From Methylobacter sp. (GTDB lineage: Bacteria > Pseudomonadota > Gammaproteobacteria > Methylococcales > Methylomonadaceae), in the NCBI GenBank assembly GCA_028714995.1, contig JAQTLI010000016.1, forward strand, positions 1-15,090: a stretch of 15,090 nucleotides of DNA, read 5' to 3'. The position numbers and the translations under genes were made by a program. This document shows, piece by piece, positions 1 through 6,213 of this stretch; position 1 is the first letter of the stretch; the number at the start of each line of letters is the position of its first letter. The notes under the pieces are model-generated. The model saw nothing but the letters and a program-made list of their open reading frames with translations. It ran no database searches and had not been told where the DNA came from.

Positions 1-186
1 GAATCAACGCATGAGTCCGATGTATATGCTTTTTCCTCGTTTACTGTCGCAAATACGGCAAGTGATCCTGCTGATGCAATGAAGAAATTGATACCTAGTT
101 CTTTTAATTGCCCATCGCTAAATAGCAAGTCGTTTGTTATTACCCTGGATGATGGCGGCAAAGTTGCTTCGGTAACCGCTGCTTAA
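1..186 (+). CDS. C-terminal end of an unrecognised protein (5' end outside window)
   Basis: Frame 1 is open from the first base to a TAA at 184-186 and encodes 61 residues. The fragment has a serine/threonine/alanine-rich stretch, one proline- and cysteine-containing segment, and a tail that reads like a small beta-hairpin (FVITLDDGGKVASVTAA). I do not recognise a family. It is on the same strand as the following gene block and is separated from it by the structured leader at 201-267, so it probably belongs to the same element but to the preceding transcription or translation unit. The length and start are unknown because the gene begins upstream of the window. Confidence 0.6.
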   Translation, partial: ESTHESDVYAFSSFTVANTASDPADAMKKLIPSSFNCPSLNSKSFVITLDDGGKVASVTAA

Positions 187-200
187 TTCATTCTTTTCAT

Positions 201-267
201 TTAACCCGACCGGGAAACACTTTCCCGTCGCGGATATTAGTGTTTCCCGTTTTTCCAGGAAAACACT
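201..267 (+). promoter_or_regulatory. Structured leader 1 (alternative hairpins, sequesterable RBS)
   Basis: Strand A (GGGAAACAC, 212-220) can fold locally with strand B (TTTCCC, 221-226), with an outer CGA/TCG pair (207-209/228-230). A can instead pair 9/9 with strand C (GTGTTTCCC, 240-248). C can pair 8/9 with strand D (GGAAAACAC, 258-266), which overlaps the Shine-Dalgarno region just before the ATG at 268. The A:B fold would leave C free to mask the ribosome-binding site; the A:C fold would release it. The same plan recurs at 681-765 and 2008-2157. Pairing is read directly from the sequence; the regulatory role is inferred. Confidence 0.6.
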
Positions 268-669
268 ATGAGCAATATCACGTTAACAAACACTTCTTTA
301 CGCGCTTTAATCAATGTTTGCAAAGCGTCTTTAGAGATTAAGCAAACGATTGAACTAGGTGCTATTGGCGTGTCAGATGAAGGCGAACCGGTTTGGGAGG
401 AATCTTTAGACTGGCCGGATTTAGGAATTTGTTATTTCGATCTGAGCAAGGCCCTTGATCAGGCTAAATCAGAGATTGCGCGACTGGAAACAATCGACGA
501 TCCTTCGCCCGATAATTCATCCGGCCTAAAATTACTCGTCGAAATAGAAGGTCAGGAAACTGATGATTTGCAACTGGCTTTAAAAGAAGTTTCGCGTCTT
601 GTATTCGAGGACTTCAAGACAGGCTTTGATCGCAATGAAACGGGCTCTTACTGGTTTTCAATTGACTAA
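268..669 (+). CDS. Hypothetical 133-aa acidic protein
   Basis: The ORF starts at an ATG two bases after AGGAAAACAC, a purine-rich ribosome-binding site that lies in the 3' arm of the structured leader, and ends at TAA 667-669. The protein is acidic and appears soluble: there is no signal peptide or membrane segment. It has a helical N-terminus, a WEESLDWPDLG segment near residue 43 and a helix-rich C-terminus ending GSYWFSID. I recognise no catalytic motif or named family. Its small size, its position upstream of a zinc-ribbon-like protein and a TOPRIM protein, and its shared leader suggest an accessory protein of a conjugative-element backbone. The function is unknown. Confidence 0.75.
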   Translation: MSNITLTNTSLRALINVCKASLEIKQTIELGAIGVSDEGEPVWEESLDWPDLGICYFDLSKALDQAKSEIARLETIDDPSPDNSSGLKLLVEIEGQETDDLQLALKEVSRLVFEDFKTGFDRNETGSYWFSID

Positions 670-680
670 TTAGCCTTACT

Positions 681-765
681 TTACCTTACCCACGCGGGAA
701 AATTCATTTTCCCACTGGGACAATTGTTTTTCCCGCTTTTTACTTTTCAAAGCAGGAGAAACATC
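681..765 (+). promoter_or_regulatory. Structured leader 2 (same architecture as leader 1)
   Basis: A local hairpin GGGAAAA-TTCA-TTTTCCC (696-713) is enclosed by CCCA/TGGG (689-692/716-719). Strand A extended (GCGGGAAAA, 694-702) is perfectly complementary to strand C (TTTTCCCGC, 728-736). Strand C (TGTTTTTCC, 725-733) also pairs over 9 bp, one of them G-U, with GGAGAAACA (755-763), the Shine-Dalgarno segment before the ATG at 766. The bases differ from leader 1 but the pairings are conserved. Its position decides the start of the following gene, because a TTG-initiated reading from 724 would begin inside strand C. Confidence 0.6.
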
Positions 766-1602
766 ATGACTACTTTTTTTCAAAAGAAAGTTGACCGTCG
801 CAGCCGTTCCGCAATGGTAGGTTTTTTACAAGGGCATTTTCGTTACGACACCATGAGTTCTTGGAATCGTCTAACGTCCTATGCCAATAACATCAAGTTT
901 CACCGTCTTGGTTTGTCGTCTTCACAGGATGATAAGGCTTACGAATTACTGGGTGTTGATTATTGGGATGACATTAGAAGTCCTATTGACGACTTTACTT
1001 ATGAGCAAGGTCATCGTTATACCATGGGTTTAAATGGACGTTCTAGCGGTTATCTGGTTTTGCATGATTCTCATCTGGAACTCACAGGGCATCTTAGTTA
1101 CTGTCCTACCTGTTCTCAGCGGAATTTCAAAAAAGTGCCACCGGTAACTTTTCAGGACAATAACGAAGAAGTTATTGCTCAAGAAATACTCAAAAGCCAG
1201 AATTCTTGGCTACCTAAAGTATATCTTGGGCAATCTACAATTCAGGACTTGTCCATTTCAGATGATGAGAAATTTTCTCTGATTATTCGACTCAAATCTC
1301 AATTGGCAGACTGTTCTTTATCAAATACCTGTGGTGTTTGTGGAAATCCTCGATCCAATTTCAGCGTTCCGCCTTCACGATTAATGGTGGCAAATAAAAG
1401 CATTGATCAGGGCGAGGACTTTTGTGCCGAAGATTGGTCAATGGGAAGTCTTCGTGATCGTGTTGAACTGGTTTGCGCGTTTGATGCAGCATGTGATTCT
1501 ATCCGTAGCAATTTTATCAATCTTCTTGATGATTATGACGTTGTTGAAATTACCGAACATCGTCCTGTTCAAGTCAAAAAGCTTGTAGCTCACGTTGCTT
1601 AG
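766..1602 (+). CDS. Hypothetical 278-aa protein with two CxxC zinc-ribbon motifs
   Basis: The frame is open from a TTG at 724, but the ATG at 766 is preferred because AGGAG at 754-758 lies 7 bases upstream and the 724-765 stretch is leader structure. The protein starts MTTFFQKKVDRRSRSAMVGF, with a basic N-terminus. It carries two paired-cysteine motifs, C113-x-x-C116 and C189-x-x-C192, plausibly the two halves of one zinc site. No signal peptide or membrane helix is visible. The stop TAG overlaps the AGGAGG ribosome-binding site of the next gene, so the two are probably translationally coupled. From memory, similar proteins are common hypothetical genes of PAPI-1/ICEclc-like elements; I cannot assign a function. 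A nucleic-acid-binding role would be a guess from the zinc motif. Confidence 0.75.
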   Translation: MTTFFQKKVDRRSRSAMVGFLQGHFRYDTMSSWNRLTSYANNIKFHRLGLSSSQDDKAYELLGVDYWDDIRSPIDDFTYEQGHRYTMGLNGRSSGYLVLHDSHLELTGHLSYCPTCSQRNFKKVPPVTFQDNNEEVIAQEILKSQNSWLPKVYLGQSTIQDLSISDDEKFSLIIRLKSQLADCSLSNTCGVCGNPRSNFSVPPSRLMVANKSIDQGEDFCAEDWSMGSLRDRVELVCAFDAACDSIRSNFINLLDDYDVVEITEHRPVQVKKLVAHVA

Positions 1603-1610
1603 GAGGCTTT

Positions 1611-1847
1611 ATGTTAAATGAAGCCGACGATGTTTTGGACGAGGATCTGGAAGCGTGTTCGGAGCACTACCAGAATATCCTCAACGAGACTTTGCCGCGG
1701 TATCAAGCCGCAAAACTTGCGCGTGAACACTATGGCATTGAACTTGATGATAAAACGCTGAATTCAATCTTGCAGCACTTTGCTTGCACGCCATCACCGC
1801 TTCATAAATGCGTGGAAGATGGCTTGAGAAACGCAGGTTTGTTATGA
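1611..1847 (+). CDS. Small acidic helical hypothetical protein (78 aa)
   Basis: An excellent Shine-Dalgarno AGGAGG (1601-1606) overlaps the previous stop codon and lies 4 bases before the ATG, so this gene is coupled to the 766-1602 gene. The product is predicted to be almost entirely alpha-helical, with a strongly acidic first 20 residues (NEADDVLDEDLEA) and a C-terminal CTPSPLHKCVEDGLRNAGLL. It has two cysteines spaced eight residues apart, which is not a standard zinc motif. No family is recognised. It is likely an accessory protein acting with its upstream partner. The frame, codon quality and ribosome-binding site support it as real. Confidence 0.7.
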   Translation: MLNEADDVLDEDLEACSEHYQNILNETLPRYQAAKLAREHYGIELDDKTLNSILQHFACTPSPLHKCVEDGLRNAGLL

Positions 1848-2007
1848 ATTTGAATTAATGGCGTTGCTTAGCTTGGTTCACTTACCGTTATTTTATAGCG
1901 TGCAAACGAAGATCTGGTCGATGTGACATTATGCAAATTGGCTTTACCTTTACCAGTATCTTAGGCGTGCGACCGCTGAATACTTGTGTTAGATACTTCA
2001 ATTAAAT
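1848..2007 (+). other. Non-coding stretch upstream of leader 3
   Basis: About 160 bases between the 78-aa gene and the third structured leader. No ORF of useful length, tRNA or convincing terminator is seen. It may hold a promoter for the gene at 2158, but no -35/-10 pair stands out. Confidence 0.4.
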
Positions 2008-2157
2008 CACCCATCTGGGAGAAAAAATACTTTCTCCTTATGGGGCATGTTTTTCTCTCGGATGGATTTTTCATCCTGCCTTCCGGGACTTCCTTAATTT
2101 TCCCTGGATGGGCATTAAGGAAGTCTCGGTTGTCGGGACATTTCTAGGAGAAAAATT
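2008..2157 (+). promoter_or_regulatory. Structured leader 3 with additional long hairpin
   Basis: The hairpin GGAGAAA/TTTCTCC (2018-2024/2031-2037) is enclosed by CCCAT/ATGGG (2010-2014/2040-2044). Strand A (GAGAAAAA, 2019-2026) can pair 8/8 with strand C (TTTTTCTC, 2050-2057), and C can pair 8/8 with GAGAAAAA (2148-2155) at the ribosome-binding site before ATG 2158. Unlike leaders 1 and 2, C and the ribosome-binding site are separated by two further hairpins: GGATG/CATCC (2060-2075) and a long stem whose arms CTTCCTTAAT and ATTAAGGAAG extend over about 2083-2129 with a G-U pair. These would bring C close to the start codon. Confidence 0.6.
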
Positions 2158-2385
2158 ATGTTTTACCGCAATATTAAAATTGGAACTCAAGTACGTCCCG
2201 TTTGCGACGATATTCTTCCTGGCGTAACCAAAGAATCATTGGGGGAAGTTGTTAGACTCAAAGAAGTGGGTCGAGGTAGCCGGGACTTCTACGTAACGAT
2301 TCGATGGGATAACGGTAAAGAATCTTATTTGAATGCGATGTTTTTCATTAAGACTGTTGCTATTGTCGATAAGGTGATCGCGTGA
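2158..2385 (+). CDS. Small beta-rich hypothetical protein (75 aa)
   Basis: ATG is preceded by AGGAGAAAAATT inside the structured leader. The sequence alternates hydrophobic and polar residues (IKIGTQVRPVCDD, SLGEVVRLKEVG, FYVTIRWDNGKESYL), which suggests a small SH3-like or KOW-like beta-barrel, a fold often used for nucleic-acid binding; this is inference from pattern only. The stop overlaps the GTG start of the TOPRIM gene in a GTGA arrangement (2382-2385), indicating tight translational coupling. It probably works with, or sets the level of, the primase-like protein. No named family is recognised. Confidence 0.7.
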   Translation: MFYRNIKIGTQVRPVCDDILPGVTKESLGEVVRLKEVGRGSRDFYVTIRWDNGKESYLNAMFFIKTVAIVDKVIA

Positions 2386-3464
2386 ACACTCAGTCGCTTG
2401 AATCTGACGTTATCAAAAATGCAGTTCGTGGTTCCTGGTTGTCCGTTTTGGATTCCCTGGCGCCCGAGCTTGAACGCGCTATTTTAAAACCTGGCCGGCA
2501 TATTGGTTGTCCTGTCCACGGTGGAAAAGATGGCTTTAAGTTGTTTCGTGATGCCGACATCTCAGGTGGAGGCATCTGCAATACTTGTGGCGCCAAACCG
2601 GATGGTTTTTCGTTATTGATGTGGCTTAGAGGTTGGCGTTTTCCTGATGCATTAATGGCCGTTGCCAATGTACTTGGGTTGTCGCCCGATGAACATCATC
2701 AAAAAACCGTTTTTGCAATGCCTGTTTTTATGACGCCAAAATCCACTGCGGATGATGACAGAATAAAAGCAATTCTTCGTACTGTGTGGCAGGAATCAAA
2801 ATCGGTTCATCATCCAGACGCCGAACCTGTAAGGCTTTATTTACAGTCTCGCGGCCTGGATAGCTCGATCCCAGATTGGCCTTCAATTCGCTTTCATCCC
2901 AACATGCAGTACCGGGATGAAGACGGTAAGTTACTCGGCCACTATCCAGCCATGCTTGCATTGATCGAAAAGTGCAATGAAGCCATCACCATTCATCGCA
3001 CGTTTCTGACGCCAAAGGGATGTAAAGCCCCTGTGGATTCACCTAAGAAAATGATGCCAGCACCTACTAACAAGATTGTGGTCGGTTCTGCTATTCGTTT
3101 AGGAAATCCTGGTCGCGTGTTGTACGTGACTGAAGGCATCGAAACGGCTTTGGCTGTTATTGAAGCTACCGGTATGGTGACATGGCCGTTGATTAATGCA
3201 ACATTGATGGCAAGGTTTGAAATACCTGACGGTGTTGAAAAACTGATTATCTGGTCGGATTTAGATCGTCCGTCATTGTTAAGAGGTATTCAGGCAGGGT
3301 CTGAAGCTGCGACAAAACTTGCCGAGCGTGCAAAAGCCCAGGGTATTGAAGCCGTGATTCGTGAACCCAAAGGGCCAATACCGGTCGAAGCCAAAAGTAT
3401 CGACTGGCTGGATGTCCTGAATCAGCGGGGCCCGAATGCGTTTGCACTTCGGTCTTGTTCCTAA
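2382..3464 (+). CDS. TOPRIM domain primase-like protein with N-terminal CHC-type zinc finger
   Basis: The 360-aa product has a DnaG-like organisation. An N-terminal zinc-binding region carries C43-P-V-H46 and C66-x-x-C69. A middle region follows, then a TOPRIM domain with the acidic motif VLYVTEGIETALAV (E251, E254) and a second motif W291-S-D-L-D295 supplying the two metal-binding aspartates. This matches the DUF7146/Toprim primase-like proteins of ICEs, phages and plasmids, which act in element DNA replication or priming of transferred strands. The length is typical for the short mobile-element versions, and no C-terminal helicase is present. It starts at GTG 2382, overlapping the preceding stop. 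All key residues are present, so it appears intact. Whether it makes primers in this host is inferred. Confidence 0.85.
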   Translation: MNTQSLESDVIKNAVRGSWLSVLDSLAPELERAILKPGRHIGCPVHGGKDGFKLFRDADISGGGICNTCGAKPDGFSLLMWLRGWRFPDALMAVANVLGLSPDEHHQKTVFAMPVFMTPKSTADDDRIKAILRTVWQESKSVHHPDAEPVRLYLQSRGLDSSIPDWPSIRFHPNMQYRDEDGKLLGHYPAMLALIEKCNEAITIHRTFLTPKGCKAPVDSPKKMMPAPTNKIVVGSAIRLGNPGRVLYVTEGIETALAVIEATGMVTWPLINATLMARFEIPDGVEKLIIWSDLDRPSLLRGIQAGSEAATKLAERAKAQGIEAVIREPKGPIPVEAKSIDWLDVLNQRGPNAFALRSCS

Positions 3465-3496
3465 AAAGGAGGTTGCTAAGTGCCAATACGTATTCG

Positions 3497-3751
3497 ATGC
3501 GTACTGTCTTGATACCCCTCGGTAATCATTCATCGCCTTTCTCGCCCTCACCGAATTGGCATGGCGATGAAAATGCTTATCTTCGATGGCTACGTGAGCG
3601 ATTTCAGTCGAGTCCTGAATTCAGGCAACGACTCAAAATTGCAGCTCGCGCTAGCTGTCTGGGTCGGACGCTTAAACTCACCGGCCCTTACAGTGATGTT
3701 TTGCGCGTTGCCATCAATAATTTAAACAAAACCAAACGGAAATATCTGTAA
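3497..3751 (+). CDS. Hypothetical 84-aa basic protein, start uncertain
   Basis: The frame is open from 3455, but no start codon sits at a good distance from the strong AAAAGGAGG (3464-3472). TTG 3473 abuts it with no spacing, and the next in-frame start is ATG 3497, 24 bases away. I choose ATG 3497 with reservations. The protein is basic and helical (NAYLRWLRERFQSSPEFRQR, then KIAARASCLGRTLKLTGPYS), consistent with a small DNA-binding or structural protein of the element. A GTG at 3480, ideally spaced from the ribosome-binding site, opens a 10-codon reading frame ending TGA 3510-3512, past this ATG. That mini-ORF could couple translation, or it could mean the gene start is frameshifted. A strong terminator follows at 3771. 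Confidence 0.55.
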   Translation: MRTVLIPLGNHSSPFSPSPNWHGDENAYLRWLRERFQSSPEFRQRLKIAARASCLGRTLKLTGPYSDVLRVAINNLNKTKRKYL

Positions 3752-3770
3752 TTTTCCGCACTAAACCCAA

Positions 3771-3804
3771 AACCGAACCTGATTTCTCAGTGTTCGGTTT
3801 TTTT
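3771..3804 (+). terminator. Rho-independent terminator
   Basis: AACCGAAC (3771-3778) pairs with GTTCGGTT (3792-3799). The stem is extended inward by CTGA/TCAG (3779-3782/3787-3790) around a TTTC loop with one bulged T. It is followed by an uninterrupted T-run to 3804. It closes the unit that ends with the 84-aa gene. Confidence 0.85.
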
Positions 3805-3904
3805 GCCCAATCTTTTTAAAAGGCGCGTTATTTAGCAAGTCTTTCGCGCTTATCAATTCACAAAATTTATTGCCCAATACACGCTTCAATATAAGGAGGT
3901 AGTT

Positions 3905-4222
3905 ATGCATCGTTTGTTCACATCTTCATTTGCCAAACCTTTTCAGGTCTTGCTGTTGCTCACGCTGTCTTTAACAGATCAAGTCGCCCAAGGAGTGTCA
4001 CCTAGCACACCACCGATTATCACTGTCACCCAAGGTAACCCTATACGGCAAGATCATTGGCTACTCGTGGCAGGTGACCGGGCAGCCGATCTAATCAACC
4101 TCTTACCGGCCGGATCAGCTTCAGCAAAACCGGCACACACACAAGCGGCCTCGGTGACCATTACCGTGACGGACGACGCCAAAGAACTGTCCACGCCGGT
4201 ATCCATTAACGTCGCTTATTGA
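3905..4222 (+). CDS. Small secreted/periplasmic hypothetical protein (105 aa)
   Basis: A consensus ribosome-binding site AAGGAGG (3893-3899) lies 5 bases before the ATG. The N-terminus is a signal peptide: basic start (MHRLFTSSFAKPF), hydrophobic core (QVLLLLTLSL), and likely cleavage near VAQG at residue 30. The mature part is short, proline- and threonine-rich and beta-prone (PPIITVTQGNPIRQDHWLLV), ending PVSINVAY. It overlaps the next gene around a TTGA junction (4219-4222). Position after the replication genes and linkage to a second signal-peptide protein suggest a component of a conjugation or pilus region, but no specific family is recognised. Confidence 0.7.
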   Translation: MHRLFTSSFAKPFQVLLLLTLSLTDQVAQGVSPSTPPIITVTQGNPIRQDHWLLVAGDRAADLINLLPAGSASAKPAHTQAASVTITVTDDAKELSTPVSINVAY

Positions 4223-4227
4223 TTGCC

Positions 4228-4649
4228 ATGTGTCGAATTCAACCCATTCTACTTGCATTCCTCCTGTTGGCAGTAGGGACTGCAAGCGCAGAACCCGTGA
4301 TTGCTGTTGATAAAACACGGCAAAAGCAGGATGCTGGCTTCAGACAGTCTTTGCCAGATTCCGAAAAGAATGATGCACAGACTCAAATTGAACAGGCAGC
4401 TGATCATTTCGATGCTTTTGCATTACAAATGCCGAAGGTTATCAACGCCAAGCTTGATGCGTTTATGAAGCACGGTTTCCGTGCGATTCTGAGGAGGATA
4501 CCGAAACTAAACCAGTCGAGGAAAAAATGATTGGCTCGCTGGTGAAAGGGCTGCAAGCGATGGGAGATTCGTTATCAGAAGACTTGTCGCGGCCAAGCGC
4601 GAGATCGCAAGAAGAACACCCTGTTAAGAAACAGCCCAAAAGCCAATAA
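4228..4649 (+). pseudogene. Secreted hypothetical protein, probably frameshifted near 4480
   Basis: The first frame (ATG 4228, or TTG 4219 overlapping the previous stop) encodes a signal peptide, QPILLAFLLLAVGTASA then EP, and an acidic mature segment. It then changes character after KHGFR near 4482, ending in a basic tail (ILRRIPKLNQSRKK) at TGA 4528-4530. A -1 frame, open from 4458, instead reads CDSEEDTETKPVEEK and continues to TAA 4647-4649 with an acidic, helical tail like the rest of the protein. The simplest reading is a single-base loss near 4480-4482 in a gene of about 140 codons. Alternatively ATG 4527, overlapping the TGA and preceded by GAGG, starts a separate 40-aa coupled ORF (4527-4649). 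Confidence 0.55.
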
Positions 4650-4663
4650 TTCGAGAATTCATT

Positions 4664-5202
4664 ATGTCACCCATAGGGCATACCGTTAACGCCTTTGCTA
4701 TGGCGACAACCTATATGCGGATCAGTGATGTTTCCTGGGGTCTTGGTTTTTATCCCTACCCACACTAATGATGTCATGCAATCTGGTGAACATTGATCGC
4801 ACTGCTTTCGTTACCCTGATTGCACTTGGAATGCTATTGGGCGCGAGAGAGCCAGACCGTCTTGAGATCCCTAGTTTTAACAAGCGCACCCAAACCCGTC
4901 GATCTGTGATTCCGCATCGGACGCTGACGCATTGGCCTCCACTTTGGGTGGCGATGACAGCAATCTGTTGGTTGGCATTGGTATCAACCCATGATTTTTT
5001 GCTCTACGAAATAACCAGCATCGGCTTTGGATTTTATGCGGCAAGTTGGCTGCATTTAGTCATGGATATCATGACACCTTCAGGTATTCCATAGGTCACA
5101 CCATTCGGTTCTCGATTTTCGTTCAATCTCTATAAGACCTCTTAGTCGGGTGATTGGCTTTGTATTTTGCTGTTTGGGGTCGGCGGCTGTCAATTTTTTT
5201 GA
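4664..5202 (+). pseudogene. YdjM/DUF457-type membrane metal-dependent hydrolase, broken
   Basis: The N-terminus is in one frame (ATG 4664, MSPIGHTVNAFAMA, stopping at 4766-4768). The rest is in another frame, which becomes open from 4729. The switch falls at a T5 run (4747-4751); one extra T would join the frames. The second frame contains the family's hallmarks: LGAREPDRLEIPS, then the R-R-S-x-I-P-H-R-T-L-T-H motif, then SWLHLVMDIMTPSGIP. After an in-frame TAG (5092-5094) it continues TPFGSRFSFNLYKTS, which resembles the family's conserved C-terminal segment. A second in-frame TAG (5143-5145) and a hydrophobic tail follow, to TGA 5200-5202. The intact protein would be an inner-membrane enzyme of unknown substrate, often found in ICE backbones. 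At least three lesions make a functional product unlikely. Confidence 0.7.
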
Positions 5203-5205
5203 AAT

Positions 5206-5781
5206 TTGCTGCGTAACCGAAAAAAAAATACCCTTTACCCCCCCCTTGCAGCCATCGCGATTCGTTACTTACTGTGCGAGGAAAATATCTTCAACGCCAA
5301 TCGCACCGGGGTTAACTTAAAAATCGTGGTATCCAAGGGTGCCATCAAGAAAATGGCAAAGCAATCCACCAAGAAAGTCGACCTTTACGAGTATGGCTAT
5401 CCGATTCTCACGCGCTACGGCGAAGCGGAAATAGCTGTTTCAAAGGACAATTTCTGGTTCCCTTAGGATAAGAAATTACTCGATGTTCCATTGATTCATG
5501 GCGAATCCTTGCGAGGGATTGAGAAGATCGAAAGCGAAGGTATGGGCAGGGTTGCCGTAACCCGTCATGCCCTGGAAAGGCATGGTGAACACTGTGGGAC
5601 GCTGGATATGAATACGTCATGGAAAAACCTGCATCGAAGACTCAAATGTCGAATTAATGAAATCCAACTCCCTTCCAGGATGATGTTGCATAAATTGAGA
5701 AAATACGACGAAACTTCAGCGCGCCAGGATTTTTCGCGAAAGCTAAAATGGGATCCATCCGATTTTAGCAGCGAAAAATGA
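5206..5781 (+). pseudogene. Unrecognised protein interrupted by an in-frame TAG
   Basis: One frame runs from the stop of the hydrolase remnant to TGA 5779-5781, broken only by TAG at 5464-5466. Before the TAG it reads like a folded protein (TGVNLKIVVSKGAIKKMAKQ, YEYGYPILTRYGEAEIAVS). After it the frame continues DKKLLDVPLIHGESLRG and a charged, helical C-terminus rich in H, R and E. The first 15 codons span an A9 run (5220-5228) and a C8 run (5238-5245) and have no good start or ribosome-binding site, so the true 5' end may be lost at a junction. No family is recognised. It may be a nonsense-mutated gene, or two ORFs that happen to share a frame. Confidence 0.45.
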
Positions 5782-6186
5782 CCTGGCGATTAATGCCTTC
5801 GGCTGCCCGCGTTCGTCCTCCGTCCGCCACGACACACAACTTCGCGTTGCTACGCTGTGCGCCATGGCTACCGTAATGACTTTACGCCGTGTCGGATGGT
5901 CTTGCATTTTGACTACGCTTCCGCTAACGCTACAACTTCGTCAAAACGCCCGACCGCTACGGCTACGCGGGGGTCGTCGTACACCGCTCCACTAACGTTA
6001 CGCTTCCTGTACTCCTTCCCGGAGGTTTGGAAGCACCCAGATAATCCAGTGCATTACGTTTTTTGCCCCAAAAACGATTACAGGATATTGGTGACAGTTT
6101 TCAATAAGGGTTCGGAAGAAAGTGAGATATTCCGTCCTTCGTTGGCGAATCGATAAAAATCTCAAAAATGCGAAGCAAATCCAAGC
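5782..6186 (+). other. Gene-free stretch with CTACG-rich repetitive sequence
   Basis: No convincing gene is seen here. Bases 5790-6010 are rich in CTACG/CGCTAC words. They contain an inverted repeat, GCATTTTGAC (5904-5913) with GTCAAAACGC (5940-5949), matching at 9 of 10. The segment CCTTCGGCT...TCCTCCGTCCGCCAC (5796-5830) resembles CCTTCGGCTCCTCCGTTCGCCAC at 9626-9648, so this may be a copy of a dispersed repeat. The open frame at 5857-6156 is low-complexity and not believed. Confidence 0.4.
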
Positions 6187-6213
6187 CCCTCTGAAAGAGG
6201 GTTGATTTTTTTT
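6187..6213 (+). terminator. Rho-independent terminator (+ strand)
   Basis: CCCTCT (6187-6192), loop GAA, AGAGGG (6196-6201), then TTGA and a T8 run (6206-6213). It would stop transcription coming rightward from the element side before the IS1 insertion. Confidence 0.6.

Noticed and set aside
724..765. TTG start extending the 278-aa protein by 14 residues
   Set aside because: The stretch is the switch strand and ribosome-binding region of leader 2; ATG 766 has a proper Shine-Dalgarno.
6087..6110. GGTGACAGTTTTC as the left end of IS1
   Set aside because: It matches the right end poorly; 6278 gives a much better repeat and a perfect 8-bp duplication.
5857..6156. 99-codon ORF after the unknown interrupted gene
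   Set aside because: Low-complexity CTACG-rich sequence with unlike-protein composition; no start context.
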